A DNA stretch of 64,000 nt. Source: Polyangium jinanense. Lineage in GTDB: Bacteria > Myxococcota > Polyangia > Polyangiales > Polyangiaceae. The notes under the pieces are model-generated. The model was not told the origin of the DNA and made no database searches. It saw nothing but the letters and a program-made list of their open reading frames with translations. The position numbers and the translations under genes were made by a program. The stretch lies in the NCBI RefSeq assembly GCF_028435365.1, contig NZ_JAGTJJ010000009.1, forward strand, positions 62,001 to 126,000, in the 5' to 3' direction. How positions within the stretch are numbered: position 1 is the stretch's first letter; every line of letters starts with the position of its first letter. Below, one piece after another: positions 53,968 through 61,975 of the stretch.

Positions 53968-54270
53968 ATGTACGTTGTTTGCGTCAAGGTCTCCGTGCTC
54001 GCCGATCACGTCGACGCCTTCCTCGAGGCGACGCTCGACAACGCCCGCGGCACCCGCACCGAGCCGGGCAACGCCCGCTTCGACGTCCTCCGCGCCAACG
54101 ACGATCCCACGCGGTTTTTCCTGTACGAGGTCTACCAGACCGAGGCCGATTTCAAGGCCCACCAGCAGACCGCGCATTACCTCCGCTGGAAAGAGCGCGT
54201 CGCGCCGATGATGGCCGCGCCACGCGCCTCCGAGAAATACGCCTCCGTATTCCCCGAGCCCTGGGCCTGA
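53968..54270 (+). CDS. Antibiotic biosynthesis monooxygenase (ABM) family protein, LsrG-like
   Basis: This is a 100-residue ferredoxin-like ABM protein: MYVVCVKVSVLADHVDAFLE, then FDVLRANDDPTRFFLYEVYQ and a C-terminal HQQTAHYLRWKERVAPMM. Length and pattern match LsrG (AI-2 degradation) and small heme-independent monooxygenases. RBS GGGAG precedes ATG 53968. It lies 16 bases upstream of the iron-dependent dehydrogenase, so both may act on the same small molecule, as in LsrG-type or quinone metabolism; the substrate is unknown. Confidence 0.85.
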   Translation: MYVVCVKVSVLADHVDAFLEATLDNARGTRTEPGNARFDVLRANDDPTRFFLYEVYQTEADFKAHQQTAHYLRWKERVAPMMAAPRASEKYASVFPEPWA

Positions 54271-54286
54271 CGAACCGCGTGATCCC

Positions 54287-55471
54287 GTGAAGTTCTCGTT
54301 CCGCACGGCGCCCGAGATCCAGTTTGGCGCGGGCACCCTCGGCGAAGCTCCGGCCGCCGTGGCCCGCTTCGGCAAGCGTTGCCTCCTCGTCTCCGGCAAA
54401 AGCTCGCTCGAACGCTCCGGCAAGCTCGCCGCGATCGAAGAGGGCCTCCGCGCGCGGGGCGTATCGATGGCGCGATTCTGCGTGGACGGCGAGCCCGACC
54501 TCGCGGTCGCGGACGAAGGCGCCCGCATCGCCCGCGAAGGTGGCCACGACGTCATCCTCGCGATCGGCGGCGGAAGCGTGATCGACGCCGCGAAAGCGGC
54601 GGCCGCGCTCGCGACGAACGAGGGTTCCGCAATCGATTACGTCGAAGCCGTGGGCGCGGGCCGCACGATCGAAAAGACGCCTTTGCCGCTCGTCGCCGTC
54701 CCCACGACCGCGGGCAGCGGCTCGGAGGTCACGAAAAACAGCGTCCTTCGTGTCCCCGAGCTCCGCGTCAAGCGCAGCATTCGCAGCGATCTCATGGTCC
54801 CGCGCGTCGCCCTCGTGGACCCTTCCCTCATTGCCACGGCGCCGAAGAGCGTCGCGGCTTCCTCCGGGCTCGACGCGCTCACGCACCTCGTCGAGGCCTA
54901 TCTCTCGAAGGGCGCGCAGCCGATGACCGACGTCCTCGTCGTCCCCGGCATCACGCTCGCTTATCGCGCGCTCGTCGTGCTCGCCGAGGATCACGCCACG
55001 GACGAATCGCACGAGGCCATGGCGCTCGCGGCGCTCTGGGGCGGCATTGCGCTCGCCAATGCGGGCCTCGGCGCCGTGCATGGCCTCGTCGCGCCGCTCG
55101 GCGGCCTCTGCGGCGTCCCGCACGGCGCCGGCTGCGGTTGCCTCTTGCCCGCCACCTTCGCCACGAACGTCGCCGCCTTGCGCGCCCGCGCGCCCGGCCA
55201 CCCGGCTCTCGCCCGCGCCCACGAGGTCGCCGACCTCCTCCTGCCCCCCGACGCCCCCGATCGCAGCCCCGAGCGCGCCGCCGACGCGTTTCAAGGTTTA
55301 CGCGACAAACTCGGTGTCCCGTCGCTCCGATCGTACGGCGTCTCCGAGACCGACCTCGCCTCGATCATCGCCGGCTCGCGGGCGGGCAGCATGCGTTCGA
55401 ATCCGATCGACCTCACGGACCCCGAGCTCGAAGCGATCCTCGCGCGCTCGCTCGGCCCGCCGCTCGCCTGA
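54287..55471 (+). CDS. Iron-containing alcohol dehydrogenase
   Basis: This 394-residue protein starts at GTG 54287. It has the NAD(P) stretch AIGGGSVIDAAKA near residue 91, the substrate region VPTTAGSGSEVTKN near 140 and the metal histidine motifs in GLDALTHLVEAYLS and AVHGLVAPLGGLCGVPHGAGCG, the class III Fe-ADH signature. Such enzymes oxidise or reduce small alcohols or aldehydes (propanediol, butanol, hydroxyacids). Located with the ABM protein, it may form a two-step route. Confidence 0.92.
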   Translation: MKFSFRTAPEIQFGAGTLGEAPAAVARFGKRCLLVSGKSSLERSGKLAAIEEGLRARGVSMARFCVDGEPDLAVADEGARIAREGGHDVILAIGGGSVIDAAKAAAALATNEGSAIDYVEAVGAGRTIEKTPLPLVAVPTTAGSGSEVTKNSVLRVPELRVKRSIRSDLMVPRVALVDPSLIATAPKSVAASSGLDALTHLVEAYLSKGAQPMTDVLVVPGITLAYRALVVLAEDHATDESHEAMALAALWGGIALANAGLGAVHGLVAPLGGLCGVPHGAGCGCLLPATFATNVAALRARAPGHPALARAHEVADLLLPPDAPDRSPERAADAFQGLRDKLGVPSLRSYGVSETDLASIIAGSRAGSMRSNPIDLTDPELEAILARSLGPPLA

Positions 55472-55516
55472 TCATCGGGCTTCACGGCTGCCACGGGTCT
55501 TTGGTAGGGTTCGGCC

Positions 55517-56263
55517 ATGCGATACTCGATGGCCCTGATCCTGTTCGTCCTCGCTGGTTGTGGCTCGAGCGCCCCGAAAGCCGAGGAGCCGAAGCCCGAG
55601 ACCCAGGCGGAAGCTTCCACGGAGACGAAGACCGAGACAGCCGACGCGCCCAAGGCCGAGGAAGACAGCAAATCGATCCCCGAGGCCTGCGCGGGCGACG
55701 ACAAGGCCGCGTGTGTCATGCCGAAGGGCTTCGTCAAGCGCCTCTGTAGCGGCGTCTACCCGGAGCTCGCGCTGTATCTCTTCCAGAAGAGCTCGCCCTG
55801 GCGCCGCGCCTACGTCTCCGCGAAGGAGGTCGCGCCGTTCAACGGGCTCGGCGGCCCGAGCGCGGAGGAGAAGCTCACGCTCGACGAAGAGCTGCTCGTG
55901 CTCAACCAGATGAAGGCGGACACGGGCGGCATGCAGGTGAGCGGCGCGTCGGGCAGCGTCGACGTGCTCCGCTGGGACGGCACCTGCGCGACCCTCTCGA
56001 CCGAGGAGGTCCGCTTCCAGGCCCCGTCGAAGCCCAAGCACGCCATCATTCCGTGGCGCATCCTCGAGGACGCGACCCAGGAGGCGCTCAAGAAAAACGA
56101 GGCGCTCGCGAACGTGGCCACGGAGCGCAAGAAGGAATGCAAAGGCGCGACGATGGGCGCGGTCTCCGCGAAATGCGAGAAGGCCGATAAAGCGCTGAAC
56201 GATCTCGTCGTCGAAGCCGTGCGCACCGGCACGACCGTGCCCAAGCCCGCGAAGGTCCCCTGA
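55517..56263 (+). CDS. Lipoprotein of unknown function
   Basis: This is a 248-residue lipoprotein: lipobox LAGC, then a Lys/Glu/Thr/Pro-rich spacer of about 40 residues (KPETQAEASTETKTETADAP). The rest is a compact domain with four cysteines (PEACAGDDKAACV, RLCSGV, GTCAT, KECKG, AKCEKA) and a helical C-terminus. No family recognised. The hairpin repeat element begins just after its stop. Confidence 0.65.
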   Translation: MRYSMALILFVLAGCGSSAPKAEEPKPETQAEASTETKTETADAPKAEEDSKSIPEACAGDDKAACVMPKGFVKRLCSGVYPELALYLFQKSSPWRRAYVSAKEVAPFNGLGGPSAEEKLTLDEELLVLNQMKADTGGMQVSGASGSVDVLRWDGTCATLSTEEVRFQAPSKPKHAIIPWRILEDATQEALKKNEALANVATERKKECKGATMGAVSAKCEKADKALNDLVVEAVRTGTTVPKPAKVP

Positions 56264-56286
56264 GAGGGTGCTGCCACAGCGTAGCG

Positions 56287-56388
56287 CCGGGGTTTCACCC
56301 CGGACCCGACCAGGGGCTCTTCGCCCCTGGACCCGAACCAGGGCACAGCCCTGGACCTCGGGTGCATCGACCGCGGTGCGGTCGATGC
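56287..56388 (+). repeat. Four-hairpin repeat element, third copy
   Basis: Four perfect hairpins occur: 56287-56303 (7 bp, loop TTC), 56310-56330 (8 bp), 56338-56354 (7 bp) and 56364-56388 (11 bp, loop GGT). A 40-base block, 56277-56316, is identical to the reverse complement of 19248-19287. The last hairpin has a wholly different stem sequence from the matching one at 19172-19202 but is again perfectly paired. Confidence 0.92.
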
Positions 56389-56430
56389 AACGATTCGCGC
56401 AGCAGCCTGTGGAATCCCCTTTGAATCGAT

Positions 56431-57477
56431 TCAGCGCAGCTTCGCCTTGCCCTGGCTGGCGAGCGTGAATCCGATCAGCTTGTAGAGCAGCCGCGCCCCC
56501 ACGTTCGCGTCCCACTCGTCGCCGTCCGGCCCCGGGGCGACCTCGTTCAGATCAAACCCCACGATCGTTCGTCCGGATCGCACCACCTCGCCGATCACGT
56601 ACACCGCCTCGTGAAAATCGAGCCCGCCGGGCACGGGCGTGCCCGTGTGCGGGCAATACCGCGGATCGAGCCCGTCGACGTCGAACGACACCCACACCTC
56701 GCGCGGCAGCGCATCCACGATCTCCCGCGCGACTGCGGCAAACGTCTCACCCCCGAGCTTGCGCCGCGCGAGGTCGCGATCAAAAAACACCCGCGCGCGC
56801 TCGCCCTGCGAGGCGACGTAGTCCATTTCCTCCTCGCACACATCGCGAATCCCGACCTGGACGAGTTTTCCGACGCCCGCCGCGCGCGACAGCACGTTGT
56901 ACATGATCGAGGCGTGCGAGAACGTAAAACCCTCGTAAGCGCGGCGCGTGTCCGAATGCGCGTCGAAATGGAGCACGCCGAGCCCTGGATGCCGCCGGGC
57001 GAGCACCTCGATCGCGCCGAGCGGCACCGCGTGATCGCCGCCCACGATTCCCACGATCTTTCCCTTCGCCACGAGCCGCTCCGTCTCGGCCGCGACGTGT
57101 GCATTCAGCTTCCCGCCGAGCTCGTTCACCCGCGCGAGCGCCGCGCGCAGCTCGTCCGTCTCGACGACGCCGCCTACCTCGATGATCTTCTGCGCGAGCG
57201 CCCGCCCCTCCTCGTTCCACCGGGCGATCTCTTCCGCCTCGTCCTGCATGAAAATGCCGGGCGCATAAGGTTTTTCCACGTCGAGGTCGTAGAGGTCCAC
57301 CTGCCGGCTCGCCTCGAGGATCGCCGCGGGGCCGCCCGACGTGCCGCCGCCGTACGAGGTCGTCACTTCCCACGGGACGGGGACGAGCACGACGGCCGCG
57401 TCGTCCTCCGTGAAAGGCAATCCATAAATGCCGGAGTCGGCGGCCGCGGGCGCGTTGGGATCAAACGGAACGGTCAT
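56431..57477 (-). CDS. Arginase/agmatinase (ureohydrolase) family protein
   Basis: These enzymes use two Mn(II) ions to split a guanidino group to urea. The 348-residue protein has all metal motifs: GGDHAVPLG near 148, HFDAHSDTRR near 170 and SFDVDGLDP near 258, plus GFDLNEVAPGPDGDEW near 318. It could be agmatinase, formiminoglutamase or guanidinobutyrase; the sequence alone does not decide. Start ATG 57477 is 11 bases after the upstream PH-like membrane protein gene, so they are probably an operon. The C-terminal end lies near the hairpin repeat. Confidence 0.92.
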   Translation of the reverse strand: MTVPFDPNAPAAADSGIYGLPFTEDDAAVVLVPVPWEVTTSYGGGTSGGPAAILEASRQVDLYDLDVEKPYAPGIFMQDEAEEIARWNEEGRALAQKIIEVGGVVETDELRAALARVNELGGKLNAHVAAETERLVAKGKIVGIVGGDHAVPLGAIEVLARRHPGLGVLHFDAHSDTRRAYEGFTFSHASIMYNVLSRAAGVGKLVQVGIRDVCEEEMDYVASQGERARVFFDRDLARRKLGGETFAAVAREIVDALPREVWVSFDVDGLDPRYCPHTGTPVPGGLDFHEAVYVIGEVVRSGRTIVGFDLNEVAPGPDGDEWDANVGARLLYKLIGFTLASQGKAKLR

Positions 57478-57488
57478 GACGGCAGCCT

Positions 57489-58061
57489 CTAGCACGATCG
57501 AGCGTTCGACGCAGGGGGCGCGCTCTCGTCCTCTTGCTGCCGCAGACGCTCCACGAGCGCCGCATTGAGGTCCTGCACGGTCCACTCCTTCGGTAGCCAG
57601 TTACTCGGGATCCAGTACACGTTGCCGTCACGAACCTGCACGATGATCGATTTCGGCGACTCCGGCGGTTGCAACCCCACGGAAACGATCTCGCGTATCG
57701 GCACCGAGATCACCTGCATCGACATCGGACGTCCCACGGGGAACGACAAGGACTTGGCGCCGAGGACGAGCTCGAAGGGGTCGAGCTTGGCGAAGCGAAG
57801 GATGCCGAGCAGGGCCATCACACTCATGCCCACGGAGAGCACGCCCAGCACCGCGTAAAACACGTCCGCCCCGTCGGGGTCGAAGTGGAAGAGGCCGTTC
57901 AAGATGAGGCCCCGATCGTTGACGCTCGAACGGTGGAAGAAAAACGCGGCGCAGGCGCCGAACAGGATCAAGCCGGGGACGAGCTGCCGGTAGGGCTTAC
58001 GCAACGGAATCTGGATCTTTGGCTCACTCCGTTTCTTGCGCTTCGTCTTCTCGGGTTCCAC
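57489..58061 (-). CDS. Two-span membrane protein with PH-like domain
   Basis: This is a 190-residue protein with a basic N-terminus (MEPEKTKRKKRSEPK), two membrane helices (LVPGLILFGACAAFFF and FYAVLGVLSVGMSVMALLGI) and a soluble C-terminal half of beta strands (LSFPVGRPMSMQVISVPIRE, IIVQVRDGNVYWIPSNWL) resembling bacterial PH (YdbT/DUF304-like) domains. Function unknown. It heads the minus-strand pair with the ureohydrolase and diverges from the PAS-STAS gene with 49 bases between starts. Confidence 0.65.
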   Translation of the reverse strand: MEPEKTKRKKRSEPKIQIPLRKPYRQLVPGLILFGACAAFFFHRSSVNDRGLILNGLFHFDPDGADVFYAVLGVLSVGMSVMALLGILRFAKLDPFELVLGAKSLSFPVGRPMSMQVISVPIREIVSVGLQPPESPKSIIVQVRDGNVYWIPSNWLPKEWTVQDLNAALVERLRQQEDESAPPASNARSC

Positions 58062-58110
58062 CGCGCGTTTTCCTCTCTTTACACGCCCTCGACCACGCTA
58101 CGATGGCGCC

Positions 58111-58968
58111 GTGGGCAACGGCGTTGCACTCGACCCTTCGCGCTTCGAGGCCGTCGAGCGGGAGCTCGCCGAAGCGCAAGCCACGATAACACGCCTCGAA
58201 CGTGAGGCATGGCGCATTCGGCACATGCTCGAGGTCACCCAGGAGACGCTCACCGTCTTCGAGAACGGCGTCGTGATCGACACGAGCCCGCAGTTCGAGG
58301 TGATGTTCCGGGGCAAGCGCGAGGATGCGATTGGCAAGCACGCGTTCGAGTTCGTCGCGCCCGAGTCGCACGCGCTCGTCGCCGAGCACCAGCGCCGAGG
58401 CTCCGTCGAGCCCTACGAGGCCACGCTCCTGCGGATGGACGGCTCCACGTTCGTCGCGCGCATCCGCGCGCAGAACTTCGAACGCGATGGGCGCACGATC
58501 CGGATCGCGACGTTCGCCGACGCGACCGCGGAGAAGCTCGCCGCGGAGGTGGTCCGCACGGCCGCCGTGGTCGAGGAGACGATGCAATTGCAGACCGAGC
58601 TCCTCGTGCGCCTCTCGAATCCGCTCTTGCCCATCGCCGAGGGCACGCTCCTGCTCCCGCTCATCGGCGTCATCGACGAGGACCGCGCGAGCGGTGTGCT
58701 CGGCACGCTCACGCAGGGCATCGTGGCGCACGACGCGCGTTTCGTGATCCTCGATGTCACGGGCGTCGAGGCGCTAGACACGCAAGTCGCGAATCTTCTC
58801 GTCACGTGCGCGCGCGCGGCGGCGCTCCTCGGCGCGCGCGTCCTGCTCACGGGCATTCGCGCGGACGTGGCGCGAACGCTCGTCACGCTCGGCCATGATC
58901 TCGGGAGTCTCGTCACGTTCGCCACGCTCAAGCAAGGCGTGGCGCACGCGCTCGGCGCGCGGCGGTGA
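58111..58968 (+). CDS. PAS-STAS regulator (RsbR-like)
   Basis: Starts at GTG 58111 and gives 285 residues. Residues 25-140 are a PAS domain with a leading helix (RLEREAWRIRHMLEVTQETL, GVVIDTSPQFEVMFRGKRED). Residues 165-280 are a STAS domain with the RsbR-type block PLLPIAEGTLLLPLIGVIDED near 168 and ILDVTGVEALDTQVANLLV, the site where RsbR/RsbS proteins are phosphorylated on Thr/Ser. Such proteins form stressosome-like sensors, but no RsbS/RsbT genes are adjacent. It ends directly against the stop of the convergent SDR gene. Confidence 0.88.
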   Translation: MGNGVALDPSRFEAVERELAEAQATITRLEREAWRIRHMLEVTQETLTVFENGVVIDTSPQFEVMFRGKREDAIGKHAFEFVAPESHALVAEHQRRGSVEPYEATLLRMDGSTFVARIRAQNFERDGRTIRIATFADATAEKLAAEVVRTAAVVEETMQLQTELLVRLSNPLLPIAEGTLLLPLIGVIDEDRASGVLGTLTQGIVAHDARFVILDVTGVEALDTQVANLLVTCARAAALLGARVLLTGIRADVARTLVTLGHDLGSLVTFATLKQGVAHALGARR

Positions 58969-59712
58969 TCAGACGGCGCCGTCCACCAGAATGGTCGCTC
59001 CATTCACGTACGACGAACGATCCGACACCAGAAACGCCGCCATCTCGGCGACCTCCTGGAACGTGCCGAGCCGCCCGAGCGCCGTGTGCCGCAGGTACTC
59101 GTCGAGCCGCCCTTTCGGCAAATTCACGCTGACCCCGCCCTCGAGCACCCCGGGCGCGAGGTTGTTCACCGTGATCCCATACCGCCCGATCTCCTTGGCG
59201 AGCGCCTCCGTAAAACCCTTGATGGCCGCTTTTGCCGTGCAGTAATGCACCGGCGCTTGCATCATCTTCACCCCGGCGAGCGAGCCGATGTTGAGGATAC
59301 GCCCGCGCCGAAGTTTGACCATGCCCCGAAGGACGGCCTGCGTGGCGAGGAACGTGCCTTTCACGTTCGTATCCATCACGCGGTCCCAGTCCTCTTCGTC
59401 CATCAACGCGAGCGGAACCACGTCGGACACGCCCGCGTTGTTCACGAGCACGTCGACGGTCCCCACCGCGGCCTCCATTTCCTTCACGGCCGCGGCGAGG
59501 CCCTGTTTGTCGAGCACGCTCGTTCGAAAGGAAAAACCGCGCACCCCGTGGGCCTCGATCTCGGCGAGCGTCTCCTTCGCCTCGACCTCCGATTTCGTCC
59601 AGTTGAACCCGACGTGCGCCCCTTCGCGGGCGAGCGTCACGGCGATCGCCCGCCCGAGGCCCTTGGATCCGCCCGTCACCAGGGCGATGTGCCCTTCGCA
59701 AAGCTTCGTCAT
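58969..59712 (-). CDS. Short-chain dehydrogenase / beta-ketoacyl-ACP reductase type
   Basis: This is a 247-residue classical SDR: VTGGSKGLGRAIA near residue 12, NNAGVSDV near 92, catalytic Ser in LNIGSLAG and YxxxK in HYCTAKAAIKGF, and the C-terminal SSYVNGATILVDG block of the FabG type. It would reduce beta-ketoacyl intermediates to hydroxyacyl. Its ATG overlaps the stop of the radical SAM gene (ATGA), and dehydratase and ketosynthase genes lie just across the divergent promoter, so it completes a fatty-acid/polyketide-type set. Confidence 0.9.
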   Translation of the reverse strand: MTKLCEGHIALVTGGSKGLGRAIAVTLAREGAHVGFNWTKSEVEAKETLAEIEAHGVRGFSFRTSVLDKQGLAAAVKEMEAAVGTVDVLVNNAGVSDVVPLALMDEEDWDRVMDTNVKGTFLATQAVLRGMVKLRRGRILNIGSLAGVKMMQAPVHYCTAKAAIKGFTEALAKEIGRYGITVNNLAPGVLEGGVSVNLPKGRLDEYLRHTALGRLGTFQEVAEMAAFLVSDRSSYVNGATILVDGAV

Positions 59713-61430
59713 GTACTCACGATCGAGAGACGCGTCGTCCCGTTTTCCTTCACCCAGGGCTTCTTGCCCCAGGACGGCGTCACGGTCCCCGGCCCTTTCG
59801 CCGCGCCGCGGTGGAACATGTTGAAGCCACACGCCGGCATGATCCGCCCGTCCGTCTGCGGATAATGGTGGCAGCATTTGCGCAGGCGCTCGAGATCGAA
59901 ATCGTGCCTGTCCATGTAATGGTGCAAGAAGATCGATTTCGCCTGCTGCTCGCCGATGAGCAGGCTCTCCTTCTGCGTCATCGGCCGATCCGGGAACATC
60001 ACCTTCAGCGTGCGCTTGAGCGCCGCGAGGATCTCCGGCCCCCGCTCGATCTCGTCTTGCCGCGCATAGACGTCGTACAGCACGTCCTGGAGCGTCTGCT
60101 CCATCTCCGGCGTCGCGGGGAGCGTCGCGCTCGAACGGAGGAGCGAGCCGTGTTTCGTGAAATCGACGAACCGCGAGAACGGCAAAAACGTCCCGTCGTC
60201 TAGGCGGAGCAGATAGGTGAGCGACACGCATTGCGGGTGCGAGCACGGCAGCGGGAAAAAATCCTCCACCTTGAGCTTGCCGCCCGTCTGCTCGTCGACG
60301 CGCCGCACGACGCCCGGAATCGTGAGCCGATCCATCGGATCGTGCCCGAAGAGGCCGCCGCCGTGGCCCGTGTAGGCGGCGGGCTGGAAGTTCAGCGAAA
60401 GGAAATGGGTTTCCGAGAGGAAGAGCTCGACGACTCTTCCGATCTGATCGTCGTTCACCCCGCGCGTGGCCACGAAGATGATCTGCGTCGGGATCTGGAG
60501 CTCGCGCAGCGCCGCGAGCGCGGCATCCTTCTCCTTCACGAGGTCGCGGCCGCGGATCTTTTCGTGTGTATCGGCGGTGAAGCCGTCGAGCTGCAGACCC
60601 ACGTACGCGCCGCTCTCCTTGAGCGCCTTCGCGAAGGCCCGGTCCTTGCCGAGGCGGATGCCGTTCGTGATCACCACGACGCGTCCGATCTCGGGGCGGC
60701 TCGCGATGCGCACGAGGTCGAGGATTTGCGGGTGGCTCGTGGGTTCGCCGCCGGAGAGCGCCACCGACTCGCACTGCCCCTCGTTCACCACGAGGGTGTC
60801 GATCATGCGGGTAAATGTGTCGAGATCGATGTGGTTCGAGTACTGGTTGTCGACGATGCAGATCGGGCACTCGAGGTTGCAGTGATCGGTGACCTCGATG
60901 ATCGGCAGGCAGGTGTGCTGCTCGTGATCATTGCAGGTCCCACAATCCGTGGGGCAGCCGTGCTCGACCTTCGTGGCGAACTTCAAGGGCTCGGTGCCGG
61001 CGCGCGCGTACGCATAAGCGCGCACGTAATATTTCGCGTCCTCTGAAACGAGCGCCTCCGAAGGCCCACACGCCGCGCAGTTTTTCTTGAAATACACGCG
61101 GCCTTCGCGGATCACGACCTTCGCAGGCAAGAGCGTCAAGCAGCCCGGGCAGGTGGACGTCGTCTCCTTGAACTCGATCTCCCCTTCGACCCCCTCGGGG
61201 ACCTCGCCACGCGCGAGAAAACGGTCGACATAATCTTTTGCAGTGCCGGGAAGAATTTCTTCCGAAGGTCCACACGTGGGGCAAAGCAGGAGCCGCATGG
61301 GGCTATCGCCGCGCAGCACGACGCGGCCCTCGTGCGTTTCGCGGCACGTCGGACATGCCGCACGCTCGTGGTGGAAAAACGTATGCGGACGGTCCTGTCG
61401 TGTCGGCGTGATACAGCTAACGCAATCCAT
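59709..61430 (-). CDS. Zinc-ribbon radical SAM enzyme resembling membrane-spanning-lipid synthases
   Basis: Starts at ATG 61430, with GAGGGGAG upstream (an ATG at 61454 is also in frame). The 573-residue protein begins with several CxxC ribbons (CVSC, CPTC, CPTCG, CPGC, CAACG), then GCPTDCGTCNDHEQHTC, and next the radical SAM site VTDHCNLECPICI with SGGEPTSHP. This order (CxxC ribbons, GCPxDCGxC, then CNLxCPxC) resembles the archaeal Tes/MJ0619-type radical SAM family that joins or modifies lipid chains, and related bacterial proteins. Conserved late motifs are PLPCSHPQC, FDLERLRKCCHHYP and MPACGFNMFHR. Coupled to the ketoreductase, it probably acts on a lipid or acyl chain; this is inference. 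Confidence 0.75.
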   Translation of the reverse strand: MDCVSCITPTRQDRPHTFFHHERAACPTCRETHEGRVVLRGDSPMRLLLCPTCGPSEEILPGTAKDYVDRFLARGEVPEGVEGEIEFKETTSTCPGCLTLLPAKVVIREGRVYFKKNCAACGPSEALVSEDAKYYVRAYAYARAGTEPLKFATKVEHGCPTDCGTCNDHEQHTCLPIIEVTDHCNLECPICIVDNQYSNHIDLDTFTRMIDTLVVNEGQCESVALSGGEPTSHPQILDLVRIASRPEIGRVVVITNGIRLGKDRAFAKALKESGAYVGLQLDGFTADTHEKIRGRDLVKEKDAALAALRELQIPTQIIFVATRGVNDDQIGRVVELFLSETHFLSLNFQPAAYTGHGGGLFGHDPMDRLTIPGVVRRVDEQTGGKLKVEDFFPLPCSHPQCVSLTYLLRLDDGTFLPFSRFVDFTKHGSLLRSSATLPATPEMEQTLQDVLYDVYARQDEIERGPEILAALKRTLKVMFPDRPMTQKESLLIGEQQAKSIFLHHYMDRHDFDLERLRKCCHHYPQTDGRIMPACGFNMFHRGAAKGPGTVTPSWGKKPWVKENGTTRLSIVST

Positions 61431-61507
61431 GGCGCTCCCCTCGTGAGCACGCATTCTCCACTCTGGGCACCTTTGCCGTCAATTCGAACTGCTATCCTCG
61501 GCCGCAC

Positions 61508-61975
61508 GTGCGTTACCTGCTCCTCGATCGGATCACGCAGCTCGAACCGCCGCGCCTCGCGACGGGTGTCAAGTGTGTGTCGCTCTCGGACGACACCTTC
61601 GCGGACCACTTTCCGGGCCACCCCGTGATGCCCGGTGCGCTCGTGATCGAGGCGCTCGCGCAGCTCGGCGGCGTGCTGCTCGAAGCGAGCCGGCGCGCCG
61701 AGGGACACGAGGACGTGCACGCGCTGCTCACGATGGTCGATCGCGCGCGCTTCCGGCGCATCGTGAGGCCCGGGGACAAACTCGAGCTCGAAGCGGAGAC
61801 GATCCTCGCGCGTGAAGAAGGCGGGCAGGTGAAAGGCACGGCGCGGGTCGACGGTGAGGTCGTGGCGACGGCCGAGCTCGGCTTCGCGTTCGCGCGCGTG
61901 ACGAACCCCAAGGTGCTCGCGCGTCGGCGCGAGGTGCTCGACATATGGCTGACCGGAGCGGCGGAGGAGCCTTGA
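61508..61975 (+). CDS. FabZ/FabA-like hot-dog dehydratase
   Basis: This 155-residue hot-dog protein starts at GTG 61508. FabZ signature: HFPGHPVMPGALVIEALAQL near residue 38, which holds the catalytic His and the Glu/Asp helix, followed by VDRARFRRIVRPGDKLELEA. It would dehydrate beta-hydroxyacyl-ACP. It is the first gene of the plus-strand arm, with the ketosynthase start inside its end. Confidence 0.9.
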   Translation: MRYLLLDRITQLEPPRLATGVKCVSLSDDTFADHFPGHPVMPGALVIEALAQLGGVLLEASRRAEGHEDVHALLTMVDRARFRRIVRPGDKLELEAETILAREEGGQVKGTARVDGEVVATAELGFAFARVTNPKVLARRREVLDIWLTGAAEEP

